In this document: positions 8,223 through 18,283 of the stretch, piece by piece
How positions within the stretch are numbered: the first letter of the stretch is position 1
How the letters are laid out: each line of letters begins with the position of its first letter
Source: Flavobacterium beibuense
Lineage (GTDB): Bacteria > Bacteroidota > Bacteroidia > Flavobacteriales > Flavobacteriaceae
Assembly (NCBI RefSeq): GCF_004151245.1
Contig: NZ_JUIW01000002.1
Span: 1 to 64,000 of the forward strand
Direction of reading: 5' to 3'
Length of the DNA: 64,000 bases
Translations under genes and position numbers: made by a program
The notes under the pieces: generated by a model
What the model saw: the letters and a program-made list of their open reading frames with translations, nothing else
Told to the model about the DNA's origin: nothing
Databases searched by the model: none

Positions 8223-11200
8223 ATGTTAGATAAGATTATTCATTTTAGCATTAACAACAAATTTATTGTTGGACTTTTTACACTGGCGTTGATAGTTACA
8301 GGTATTTTTTCCCTAAAAAATCTTTCTATTGATGCTTTACCTGATATAACTAACAATCAGGTACAGGTAATAACAACTTCACCATCGCTGGCTACTCAGG
8401 ATGTAGAACAGTTTATTACCTATCCTATAGAAATTTCTCTAAAATCAATCCCGAATGTGGTTGAGTTACGTTCCATAAGCCGTTTTGGGCTTAGTGTAGT
8501 AACCGTAGTGTTTGAAGAGGATGTAGACATATATTGGGCAAGGGCACAAATCTCGGAAAGAATCCGTGAAGCAGAAGATGTTATTCCTAAAAGTTTAGGT
8601 ACGCCGGGAATGGCACCTATAAGTACGGGTTTAGGAGAAATATACCAATATGTTGTATTCCCCCAAAAAGGATATGAAGACAAGTATGATGCTACACAAC
8701 TTCGCACCATACAGGACTGGATTATAAAACCGCAGTTAACCGGTACTCCCGGAGTGGCAGAGGTAAATACCCTAGGAGGTTTTTTAAAGCAGTATGAGAT
8801 AGCCGTACAACCGGACAGGCTTAAGAGCATGGATGTTACCATTTCGGAAATATTTGATGCTCTTGAATCAAACAATGAAAATACAGGAGGCGCCTATATA
8901 GACAAGAAACCCTATGCTTATTTTATTAGAGGTATAGGTATGATTAACGGTATTGAGGACATTAAAAAAATCGTTATCAAGAATAAAAAGGGTATTCCGA
9001 TATTAGTTCGTGATGTAGCCGAAGTTAATATAGGCAGCAGTATTAGATACGGAGCCGTAACAAAAGATGGTAATGGCGAAGAGGTAAGCGGAATGGTAAT
9101 GATGCTTAAAGGTGAAAACAGCGGCGAGGTGGTAGACCGTGTTAAAGTCAAAATGGAACAGATAAGAAAGTCATTACCCGAAGGAGTCTCCATAGAACCT
9201 TTCATGGACAGGACCAAACTGGTAGATAAGGCTATAGGTACTGTGCGTACTAACCTTATTGAAGGAGCTTTAATTGTAATTTTTGTATTGGTCTTGCTGT
9301 TAGGAAACTGGCGTGCCGGTTTAGTTGTAGCTTCTGTAATACCATTAGCGCTGCTTTTTGCAATAACCATGATGCGAATTTTTGGGGTAAGCGGTAACCT
9401 GATGAGTCTTGGTGCTATTGATTTTGGTATTATAGTAGATGGTGCAGTAATTATAGTTGAGGCGATAATTCACAGGCTCGAGTCTGTCAAAAAGAGGGAA
9501 CTTACTTCAGCTGAAATGAATGAAGAAGTTTACCAAGCCTCTTCTAAAATAAGAAGTAGTGCTGCATTTGGAGAGATTATAATACTAATAGTATACCTGC
9601 CTATATTGGCTCTTGTGGGTACAGAAGGTAAGATGTTCGGACCAATGGCTCAAACAGTATCCTTTGCCATATTAGGAGCCTTTCTGTTATCACTTACTTA
9701 TGTCCCTATGATGAGTTCCCTTGTGCTTAAAAAGGTAACCGGACATACACCTAATTTTAGTGATAAGATAATTAACGCAATCTATAATTTTTATCGCCCG
9801 CTACTTAATAAGGCATTACAGATTAAAAAGATTATAATAGGTATGGCGGTTGCCCTGTTTATACTGACCCTATTTGTTTTTAAATCGCTTGGAGGGGAGT
9901 TTATCCCTACTTTAGACGAAGGCGATATAGCAACCCATCTTATTATAGCATCCGGAAGTTCTCTGTCGCAGGAGGTTGAGGCAACTACAAAAGCAGAGAA
10001 ACTACTTAAAGCTAAATTTCCTGAAATTGATATGATCGTTACTAAAATAGGTAGTGCAGAAATTCCAACCGATCCAATGCCTATTGAGGCAGGGGATATG
10101 ATTATAATTCTTAAGGATAAGAATGAATGGACTTCTGCCAAAACCAAAGAGGAACTTATGGAGAAAATGGAAGAGGCACTGGAAGAGATACCCGGGGCGA
10201 TTACCGAGTTTTCACAACCTGTACAAATGCGTATGAATGAGCTTATGACAGGGGTGAGAAGCGATGTTGCCATTAAGATATTTGGTGAAGATATAGATAT
10301 GCTGGTAAGCAAAGGTGATGAAGTACTGCAGTTGATAGAGGGTATTGATGGTGTTACCGATGCCAGGGCAGAAAGAGTAGCCGGATTACCTCAAATCACA
10401 GTAAGGTATAATAAAGACAGGCTTGCCCTTTACGGGTTGAATACCGGAGATTTAAACAGGGCTATCCGTATGGGGTTTGCAGGAGAATCGGCAGGGACTG
10501 TGTATGAAGGGGAGAAACGTTTTGATCTTGTGGTTCGCCTTTCAGAAGAAAGCCGTCAGGACATTACTAACATCAAGTCATTATATATTCCGTTGCCCTC
10601 AGGAAATCAAATTCCGTTAGAGCAGGTAGCTGAGATTAAATATGAAGACGGACCAATGCAGATAAGCCGTGAAGACGGTAGAAGGCGAATAGTAGTAGGG
10701 TTTAATGTGCGTGGTGCCGATGTGGAAACTGTAGTTAACCGAATTAAGGAAAAACTGGATGCCAACTTTAAACTTCCGGCAGGTTATTATCTTACTTATG
10801 GAGGTCAGTTTGAAAATCTGGTAGAGGCCAATAAACGCCTTATGGTTGCTGTGCCTGTGGCATTAGGCTTAATATTCATCCTACTGTTTTTTACTTTTAA
10901 GTCGGTTAAGCAGTCTGTATTAATTTTTACAGCTATTCCTTTATCCGCCATAGGAGGGGTGTTTGCACTTTGGCTGCGTGGTATGCCTTTCAGTATTTCG
11001 GCAGGAGTAGGATTTATAGCTTTATTTGGTGTGGCGGTGCTTAACGGTATTGTTTTGATAGCTTATTTTAATCAGTTAAAAGAACAGGGTATGGACGATA
11101 TCTATGAACGAATAAAAGAAGGAACTAAAGTGAGGCTGCGCCCTGTAATATTAACGGCATCGGTGGCATCATTAGGATTTTTGCCTATGGCATTAAGTAC

Positions 11201-12563
11201 TGGAGCAGGGGCAGAGGTACAAAAACCTTTAGCGACTGTAGTTATTGGAGGACTTATAACTGCTACTTTGCTTACGCTTGTGGTACTGCCTATTTTGTAT
11301 TATTATTTTGAAAAAGGATTTACTGCCAGACCTAAAACAAAGGTTTTGACACTTCTTTTCATATTAATTTCGGTTACAGGAGCGAATGCACAGGAGCAGC
11401 CTATAGATTTAAATAAGGCTATTGGCATAGCTCTGGAAAGCAATAAGGGAATACAGGCTTCTGCAATGGATAGTGAAAGGCAGAAACAATTGAGAGGAAC
11501 AGCATTCGATTTACCAAAAACAGAAATCACAGGGACTTTTGGTCAGGTGAATACGGCAGAAAAGGATAAGTATTTCAGTATTTCTCAAACCTTTAACCCC
11601 TTTCAGTATGAAGCAAAAAGAAAACTGCTAAACGAGAATGCAACTGCAGGAGAATTAAAGCTGGGAGTAACTAAGCAGGAAATCGTTTATAATATTCGTC
11701 AGTCCTGGAATGCCATGCTGTATTACAGCGAACTGAATAAAGTATTGCAAGACCATAATAAATACATGAAAAGGTTTGTAAAGGCATCCGATCTAAAATT
11801 CAGGGTTGGGGAAACAGGTTCTCTGGAAAGTACTACCGCACTGGCAAAGCAACAGGAACTGGAGCAACAGATAATGCAATATGAAGCATTAATTAAAGTA
11901 GAGAAGTCAAAACTTAAAGTACTGCTTGATCTTAAGGAAGGTTTTATGGTTTCTGATACTGTTTTTACTGCTTTACCCTCACTACAGGTAGCAGACTCTT
12001 CCTATGTTAAGGACAATGCCAATATAAAACTGGCTATGCAGAATGTAGAAATTGCCGAAGCCAATGTGAGAGTTGAGAAATCTGTATTATGGCCCGATAT
12101 TACAGCGGGGTATTTTATACAGTCTATGCGTGGCATGCAGGATGTAAACGGTGTTACTGTTAATTACGATGGGGCCTTAAGGTTTCAGGGATTCTCTGTG
12201 GGAATAGGGATACCAATTTTTGCAGGAAATAATATTGCTAAAATAAAGGCTGCTAAAACCAATGCTCAAATACAGCAAATGAATGCAGACTACCTGAAAG
12301 AACAACTAAGCAGTCAGTATACGCAGCAATTAGATCAGTTAACCACATTCCAGTCGTTGGTTAATTACTATGTAACTACGGCATTGCCTAATGCCGAGGT
12401 TATATCAAACAACTCATCTAAGGCTTATCTAAACGGTGATATTTCTTATGTTGAGTATGTGCAGGGGCTTGAAACGGCACTTACTATCAGGATCAACTAT
12501 ATTAATGCCATAAATAACCACAATCAGGCCGTAATTAACCTTCAATACCTTTTAAACCAGTAA
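8223..12563 (+). CDS. czcA: CzcA/CusA-family heavy-metal RND pump fused to a TolC-like outer-membrane factor
   Basis: A 1446-residue fusion. Residues 1 to about 1035 form a complete HME-RND proton antiporter with 12 membrane segments. The TM4 motif DFGIIVDGAVIIVEAI (about 399-414) matches the DFG...DGA...VE pattern of divalent-cation pumps of the Czc type rather than the CusA pattern, so Zn/Co/Cd/Ni is the likelier substrate. Residues 1039-1057 (KVLTLLFILISVTGANAQ) look exactly like a signal peptide with an ANA-Q cleavage site inside the protein. Residues 1058-1446 are a TolC/OEP-like coiled-coil region. Cleavage at the internal signal would release the outer-membrane part. The fusion is known in Bacteroidota. 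The adaptor gene follows after 3 bp; together they span both membranes. Confidence 0.93.
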   Translation: MLDKIIHFSINNKFIVGLFTLALIVTGIFSLKNLSIDALPDITNNQVQVITTSPSLATQDVEQFITYPIEISLKSIPNVVELRSISRFGLSVVTVVFEEDVDIYWARAQISERIREAEDVIPKSLGTPGMAPISTGLGEIYQYVVFPQKGYEDKYDATQLRTIQDWIIKPQLTGTPGVAEVNTLGGFLKQYEIAVQPDRLKSMDVTISEIFDALESNNENTGGAYIDKKPYAYFIRGIGMINGIEDIKKIVIKNKKGIPILVRDVAEVNIGSSIRYGAVTKDGNGEEVSGMVMMLKGENSGEVVDRVKVKMEQIRKSLPEGVSIEPFMDRTKLVDKAIGTVRTNLIEGALIVIFVLVLLLGNWRAGLVVASVIPLALLFAITMMRIFGVSGNLMSLGAIDFGIIVDGAVIIVEAIIHRLESVKKRELTSAEMNEEVYQASSKIRSSAAFGEIIILIVYLPILALVGTEGKMFGPMAQTVSFAILGAFLLSLTYVPMMSSLVLKKVTGHTPNFSDKIINAIYNFYRPLLNKALQIKKIIIGMAVALFILTLFVFKSLGGEFIPTLDEGDIATHLIIASGSSLSQEVEATTKAEKLLKAKFPEIDMIVTKIGSAEIPTDPMPIEAGDMIIILKDKNEWTSAKTKEELMEKMEEALEEIPGAITEFSQPVQMRMNELMTGVRSDVAIKIFGEDIDMLVSKGDEVLQLIEGIDGVTDARAERVAGLPQITVRYNKDRLALYGLNTGDLNRAIRMGFAGESAGTVYEGEKRFDLVVRLSEESRQDITNIKSLYIPLPSGNQIPLEQVAEIKYEDGPMQISREDGRRRIVVGFNVRGADVETVVNRIKEKLDANFKLPAGYYLTYGGQFENLVEANKRLMVAVPVALGLIFILLFFTFKSVKQSVLIFTAIPLSAIGGVFALWLRGMPFSISAGVGFIALFGVAVLNGIVLIAYFNQLKEQGMDDIYERIKEGTKVRLRPVILTASVASLGFLPMALSTGAGAEVQKPLATVVIGGLITATLLTLVVLPILYYYFEKGFTARPKTKVLTLLFILISVTGANAQEQPIDLNKAIGIALESNKGIQASAMDSERQKQLRGTAFDLPKTEITGTFGQVNTAEKDKYFSISQTFNPFQYEAKRKLLNENATAGELKLGVTKQEIVYNIRQSWNAMLYYSELNKVLQDHNKYMKRFVKASDLKFRVGETGSLESTTALAKQQELEQQIMQYEALIKVEKSKLKVLLDLKEGFMVSDTVFTALPSLQVADSSYVKDNANIKLAMQNVEIAEANVRVEKSVLWPDITAGYFIQSMRGMQDVNGVTVNYDGALRFQGFSVGIGIPIFAGNNIAKIKAAKTNAQIQQMNADYLKEQLSSQYTQQLDQLTTFQSLVNYYVTTALPNAEVISNNSSKAYLNGDISYVEYVQGLETALTIRINYINAINNHNQAVINLQYLLNQ

Positions 12564-12566
12564 ACA

Positions 12567-13874
12567 ATGAAAAAGATAAAACTAAATATATCTCTTTATA
12601 TTCTTACGGCGGCTTTTCTATTTGCAGGCTGTGATAAGAAAACTAATGACAGTAAAGAAGCTAACAATAAAGCGCAAGCCGAAGAGGCACATAATCATGA
12701 AGAAGAAGGTTCCGCTAATAAGGAAGTAGAGTTAAATGAAGCGCAGTTTAAAGCATCATCTATAGAGTTAGGTACCTATTCAATGAAGAACCTGAGTGAA
12801 GTTATAAACGCAAACGGATATACAAAACTACCTCCTCAAAATCAGGCAGATGTATCGGTACACATGACCGGTATAGTAACTTCCATTAAAATAGTTGAAG
12901 GACAGGAAGTGAAAAAGGGACAGGTATTGGCTACTTTGGAGAGTCCTGAGTTTGCACAGCTTCAGGAGGCCTACCTGACATCTAAGAACAATCTTGAGTT
13001 TCTTGAACTTGAATATGATAGACAAAAGATATTGAGTGAGGAGAATGTAAATTCTAAAAAGGTTTTTCAGCGTACAAAATCAGACTATGAGATTGAGAAG
13101 GCCAGATTTAATTCGTTAGATAAACAGCTTTCCATGCTACATTTAAGTAAGACTTCGGTTAATTCTGTTATGGCAATTACAGCGCCTATTTCAGGCCATG
13201 TTACCGAAATAAACATTACTCTTGGTGCTAATGCAGAAGTTGGTAAGCCATTACTTACTATTGTAGATAATTCAAAATTGCACGTAGATCTTTTAATTTA
13301 TGAGAAAGACCTGTATAAGGTTAAGCCGGGGCAAACAGTTCGCTTTATACTTACTAATCAGGATAATACAGAGATTACGGGTAAGATATTCAATATCAGT
13401 AAGTCATTTGAGAACGATACCAAATCGGTAGCGGTTCATGCTGATATAGTTAATTCCGGTCAGTCATTAATTCCGGGCATGTATGTTAATGCACTTATAG
13501 ATGTAGGTAAAAGAGAAGTACAGTCATTACCTAATGATGCTATAGTAAGGGCAGATGGCAGGGAATATATCTTTATACTTGAAGAAGAACACGAGCATGA
13601 TAAAAAAGAAAGCCATTCTCATGATCACGATCATGACCATGATGCTACAGAGGGACACTCACACGACGACGGGCATGCTCATGAACATGATGAGGAAGAA
13701 GGTATGTACCATTTTCAGCGTATAGAGGTAAAAACAGGTACCTCACAATTGGGTTATACACAGGTTGCAGTACTTCAAAAAATAGATGATGATGCCAAAA
13801 TAGTGCTTAAAGGGGCATATTACATTCAGAGCCATCTTATAAAAAATGAAGGTGGCGGAGAACACCATCATTAA
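12567..13874 (+). CDS. czcB: Periplasmic adaptor (membrane-fusion protein) of the metal RND pump, His-rich
   Basis: A 435-residue CzcB/CusB-type adaptor with a lipoprotein signal (AAFLFAGC-DKK) and a first His/Glu cluster (AHNHEEEG). It has a lipoyl/biotinyl-like half-motif (GIVTSIKIVEGQEVKKGQVLATLESPE), a helical hairpin, and the beta-barrel part (VHADIVNSGQSLIPGMYVNALID). Near residues 341-379 it has a striking His/Asp insertion (HSHDHDHDHD and HSHDDGHAHEHD), likely a metal-binding loop. It ends in HHH. It links the inner-membrane pump to the outer-membrane factor. It lies 3 bp after the fused pump gene and is the last gene before a strong terminator at 13876. Confidence 0.92.
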   Translation: MKKIKLNISLYILTAAFLFAGCDKKTNDSKEANNKAQAEEAHNHEEEGSANKEVELNEAQFKASSIELGTYSMKNLSEVINANGYTKLPPQNQADVSVHMTGIVTSIKIVEGQEVKKGQVLATLESPEFAQLQEAYLTSKNNLEFLELEYDRQKILSEENVNSKKVFQRTKSDYEIEKARFNSLDKQLSMLHLSKTSVNSVMAITAPISGHVTEINITLGANAEVGKPLLTIVDNSKLHVDLLIYEKDLYKVKPGQTVRFILTNQDNTEITGKIFNISKSFENDTKSVAVHADIVNSGQSLIPGMYVNALIDVGKREVQSLPNDAIVRADGREYIFILEEEHEHDKKESHSHDHDHDHDATEGHSHDDGHAHEHDEEEGMYHFQRIEVKTGTSQLGYTQVAVLQKIDDDAKIVLKGAYYIQSHLIKNEGGGEHHH

Positions 13875-13875
13875 T

Positions 13876-13907
13876 AAAAAAGCTATTCATTTCTGAATAG
13901 CTTTTTT
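13876..13907 (+). terminator. Rho-independent terminator of the metal-efflux operon
   Basis: A perfect 14-bp stem, AAAAAAGCTATTCA (13876-13889) with TGAATAGCTTTTTT (13894-13907), and a 4-nt loop TTTC. It starts 2 bp after the adaptor gene's stop codon and ends in a T-run. Confidence 0.9.
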
Positions 13908-13956
13908 ATTTGCCATAAATCTTATAGTATCTTTATCATCAAATAATAAACACCTC

Positions 13957-14733
13957 ATGATTTATATTATACTGCTGGCAGTAATTCTTGTAGCCATTGG
14001 TTTTGTTTTAGTTAAAAAACCTAAACAGGCTGTAGTAAAAGCTTTTCCTGCCGAATGGCATACTTTGTTGTTAGAAAACGTACTGTTTTACAGAAATCTT
14101 TCAGCAGGAAAACAGGTAGAATTTCAAAAGCGTATTATGCTGTTTCTTAGCGAAGTGTATATAGAGGGGGTACAACTTGAAATTACTGATCTTGACAAAC
14201 TGTTAGTGGCAAGTAGTGCTGTTATTCCTGTTTTTGGTTTCAACGAATGGCATTATTACAATCTTAGTGGTGTTTTACTCTACCCCGATTATTTTAATGA
14301 AGATATGGAGTTTGCCGATACTGCAAGTTCACGAAATATAGGTGGCTTGGTGGGTACAGGTAGGTTTGAAAACCAGATGATATTATCTCAAAAGGCTTTA
14401 TATCATGGCTTTTCCAATACAACAGATAAAGGCAATACGGGTATTCATGAGTTTGTTCATCTTATTGATAAGATGGACGGTTTGGTAGACGGTATTCCTG
14501 AAAAATTACTGGGGCATAAGTATGCTATTCCATGGTTGGATTTGATACACAAGAAGATGGAAGCGATAAATGATGATAAGTCGGATATACGCAAATATGG
14601 CGGAACCAATCAGGCTGAATTTTTTGCCGTTGCTGCCGAATATTTTTTTGAACGCCCTGACCTGTTAAAACGTAAGCATCCGGAGTTGTATAAAATGATG
14701 GAGGTTTGTTTTAATACAAAGAAGAGTAAATAA
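13957..14733 (+). CDS. mtfA: MtfA-family zinc-dependent peptidase
   Basis: A 258-residue protein with an N-terminal membrane segment (IYIILLAVILVAIGFVLV) and a metallopeptidase motif HEFVH (His164 and His168) in NTGIHEFVHLIDKMDG. The downstream region YGGTNQAEFFAVAAEYFFERP supplies the likely third ligand, as in MtfA. E. coli MtfA is a cytosolic peptidase that also binds the Mlc repressor; Bacteroidota homologues are often membrane-anchored as here and their substrates are not known. It is monocistronic, separated from the efflux operon by a terminator. Confidence 0.85.
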   Translation: MIYIILLAVILVAIGFVLVKKPKQAVVKAFPAEWHTLLLENVLFYRNLSAGKQVEFQKRIMLFLSEVYIEGVQLEITDLDKLLVASSAVIPVFGFNEWHYYNLSGVLLYPDYFNEDMEFADTASSRNIGGLVGTGRFENQMILSQKALYHGFSNTTDKGNTGIHEFVHLIDKMDGLVDGIPEKLLGHKYAIPWLDLIHKKMEAINDDKSDIRKYGGTNQAEFFAVAAEYFFERPDLLKRKHPELYKMMEVCFNTKKSK

Positions 14734-14866
14734 TTTACCTCTACATAATATGAAAAAAGCTCATGTTATCTAAGGGTATTTTAAAACCGTATACCTTTAG
14801 TAAATATTGGTTTATTTCTCAAATTATTCCCTCTGTTTTTCCTTTATTTATTAGTGATTACTTAAG

Positions 14867-14903
14867 AGTAAGTAAGAAATAAATTACTACCTTAGTAAGT
14901 AAG
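14867..14903. repeat. Direct repeat AGTAAGTAAG, two copies
   Basis: AGTAAGTAAG occurs at 14867-14876 and 14894-14903, start-to-start 27 bp, in the region just upstream of the broken hybrid-kinase gene. It could be an operator pair or chance in an AT-rich leader. The rest of the interval 14734-14920 shows nothing else I can name. Confidence 0.3.
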
Positions 14904-14920
14904 TTGCTTTAAATTTAAGT

Positions 14921-17900
14921 ATGGTAAAATTAAATCTCTATCAGAAGTTTATCAGGTATATAGCGATTATACTTTGGGCTATCTCTCTATTCGCAATGTT
15001 AGGATGGCTCTTTCATATAGAGATTTTCACACAGGTTTATCTCGGGTTGCCTACCATGAAGTTTAATACTGCATTTTGCTTTTTTCTATTGGCATGCGTT
15101 ATTTTCTGCACACAAGGGAGGCATTGTTTTAAGATTTCGGAAGTTTTAAATATTTTGCTTTTAATCCTTGCTACTGTAACCCTTGTACAATACATAGGGC
15201 ATTTTGATTTAGGAATAGATCAGCTTGTTGTGCAGGACGAAAGAGGTATAGCCACAGGAAATCCTACTCCGGGGAGGATGTCTATGGCCACTTCGTTGTG
15301 TTTTATATTTATGAGCATTTCGCTTGTTTTGATAAGATCTAATAGTGATAAGGCAAAAAAGGTAGCAGCCTATTTTTCGGTATCTGTAATTCTCCTATCA
15401 TTTTTTGCCATTACTGCTTTTATATATAATATTCCCACTTTTGATAAAATAAGGTTTATATCATCTATGGCAATTCACACAGCCATAAGCTTTTTTATGG
15501 CAGGGTTGGCAGTATCTCTAATTATTCCAAGATTTGGCATGACCGAACTTTTTACCAGCAAGAGAATAGGAAGTTTTATGATACGAAGATTATTTTTTCA
15601 GTTGCTGGTAGCAACTTTACTGTTATCATACATCATCCTTTATTGCTTTAGAAAAGGTTATTTTGCTGCCGATTTCTCAATTGCTATGGTAGCAGTTGTC
15701 TTAATTTTCGCAACCCTTATATTACTTCTTATAGTATCCCGCGGAATTAATCGTATTGATACGGAAAAAAGGGCTGCAGAGGAGGAATTACATGTAATCC
15801 ACATGTATTTAAATGCAACCCCCAATCCTCTAATTGTAGTCAATAAGCAGGGTATTATAGAATTGTCTAATAGCCTGATGGTCGATATTTTCGGCTATAG
15901 CGAAGAAGAACTTAAAGGACGGGCAATTACATCTCTTATCCCCGAACGTTTTCATTCTGTTCACAAGCAACATTTGGAGCGTTATTTTGAACATATAAAT
16001 TCAATAGAACAACAGGAAAAAAATACCAGGGTTCTTCGGTAATAGAAATCTATGTTAATAAAAATGATGGGGAGGAATTTCCTGTAGAGATGACCTTAAA
16101 CTCAACATGGTCTCCCAAAGGTTTTATTACTGTGGCTGCCTTTAGGGATATTACCAGAAGGGTAAATGCAGAAAGCAGGCTTCAGGCAGCATTTGAAGCT
16201 TCTATTATAGGGATTTGGGATTATGATATCCTCCATAATAAAATTTACTGGGATGAAACAATGTATAAATTATACGGAAGTGATTCTAAGAATAATGAAT
16301 CGCATTATGATTTATGGATAAGTAGGGTTCACCCGGAAGATGTAAACAAAATAGAATCGTTATTACAGGATTCCATTGCAGGGCATTCTGTTTATGATAC
16401 TGATTTCAGAATAATATTACCGGGAGGTTCTTTACGTTATATAAGGGCTAAAGGCACGGTTTACAGGGACGAAAATAATAATCCTGTACGTATGCTGGGA
16501 ACCAATTGGGATATTACGGGGCAAAAAACTTTGGAGGCATCCTTAACAGAGGCCAAACACAAAGCAGAGGCGGCAAGTAAGTCAAAATCTGAATTTCTGG
16601 CCAATATGAGCCATGAGATACGTACACCTCTTAACGGTATTATTGGTTTTACAGACCTGCTTATTAAAACTCCGCTTTCGGAAAGTCAGGCAGAATATCT
16701 TAAGAATGTCAACAACTCAGCCAATCTGTTATTAGATGTAATTAATGATATACTCGACTTTTCTAAAATTGAAGCAGGAAAACTGGAACTGCATTCTGAA
16801 GAGATAGATGTTTATGAGTTATGTGAACAGACTATTGATGTTATACGCCATCTGGCAGAACAAAAAAAGCTGGAAGTATTATTAAATATAGCTCCGGATA
16901 TTCAGCGATATGTATATGCCGATCCGGTAAGGCTAAGACAGGTGTTGACTAATTTGTTGTCTAATGCAATTAAGTTTACATCTGAAGGAGAAGTAGAGTT
17001 ACAGCTGAAATCCATGAAATCTGACGAAGAACAGAATGAAACAACCTTTGAGTTTTCAGTAAGGGATACCGGGGTAGGTATAGCTCCTGATAAGTTGCAG
17101 AAAATATTTGGTGCTTTTGATCAGGAAGACAGTTCTACAACACGAAAATATGGAGGTACAGGATTAGGTCTTACCATAAGCAACAAGCTGTTAGCCTTAA
17201 TGAACAGTAAGTTGGATGTAAAGAGCGAATTAAATGTAGGTAGTGAGTTTTATTTTACAGTTAAATTTGTTGTTCCTGAACAAAAGCCTATATCAAAGAA
17301 AACCTCACCACGTAATATAAAGAAAATACTCATAGTAGACGATAATGACAGCAACAGGCGTATTTTAGAAGCCATGCTGGCAGGAATGAATATTCACACT
17401 GTTATGGCTACTAATGGTATAGAAGCTATGGAGCTGCTGGAAAAACATAAGGACTTTGATCTGGCTATAGTAGACTATAATATGCCTTATATGTCGGGAG
17501 TTGATCTTATAGCCCATATAAGGAATACCATGAAATTGTCTTCGGAAGAATTTCCTGTTATGCTTCTACATAGTTCTGCCAATGATGAACTTATTTTTAA
17601 TGCTGCAAAAGAGCTGGAAATAAACTTTAATTACACAAAACCAATTCATTCGGGTAAATTAAAAGCTGTTTTAGATCAGTTAACTAATGATGACTCGTTA
17701 TTTAAAGAAACTAAAAAAGAAGCTTTGCCTACTGCTAATGATACCTTATTCACAGGGAAGGACATTACCATTATGGTTGCAGAAGATAACCCTGTAAATC
17801 AATTGCTTGCAAGAGAGATTTTAATGAAAGTTGTTCCCGATGCCAAATTAGTAATAGTTGAAAACGGTAAAGAGGCAGTAGAAAAATACCAGACTGAAAA

Positions 17901-18165
17901 TCCGAACCTTATATTTATGGATATTCAGATGCCGGAAATGAGTGGCTTGGATGCGACTAAAAAAATAAGGGAAATTGAAAAGTTAAATGGAGCTCATATA
18001 CCTATTATTGCTTTAACAGCAAGAGTTTTAAACGGGGAGCGTGAAACCTGTCTTGAGCAGGGAATGGACGATTACCTTTCTAAACCCGTTGTGTTGGATA
18101 AAGTAAAGGGTATAGTAGATTCTTATCTTTTTTTTAATCAGGAAAATAAAAACGATGAAAAGTAA
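14921..18165 (+). pseudogene. Hybrid sensor histidine kinase interrupted by a frameshift at 16017-16023
   Basis: Two overlapping pieces make one gene. The first (14921-16042, ATG start) encodes about seven membrane segments and the start of a PAS domain, then runs into a stop after QQEKNTRVLR. The second frame is open from before 16021 to 18165 and continues the PAS domain (GSSVIEIYVNKNDGEEFPVEMTL). It then encodes a second PAS, a HisKA box (FLANMSHEIRTPLNG), HATPase (DTGVGIAPDKL ... GTGLGLTIS) and two receiver domains (LAIVDYNMPYMSG and FMDIQMPEMSG). The break sits in a run of seven A's; one added A restores a 1081-codon gene. It could be a sequencing error, a real mutation, phase variation or -1 slippage (A AAA AAT in frame). 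All catalytic motifs are intact, so decay looks recent if real. Confidence 0.85.
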
Positions 18166-18283
18166 ATAATCGTAATTTGTTTTTTGCTTTCTTCTAAAAT
18201 GGTTTTTATTCCTTTTTTTCCGTTAGAGTAACTATCTTTAGGGCAATGGATAACAGCAGTTTCATATAATAATTTACAACCTT

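Noticed and set aside
13600-13700. Short CATGAT/CACGAT-like tandem DNA repeat
   Set aside because: It simply encodes the His/Asp-rich loop of the metal-efflux adaptor and is explained by that protein.
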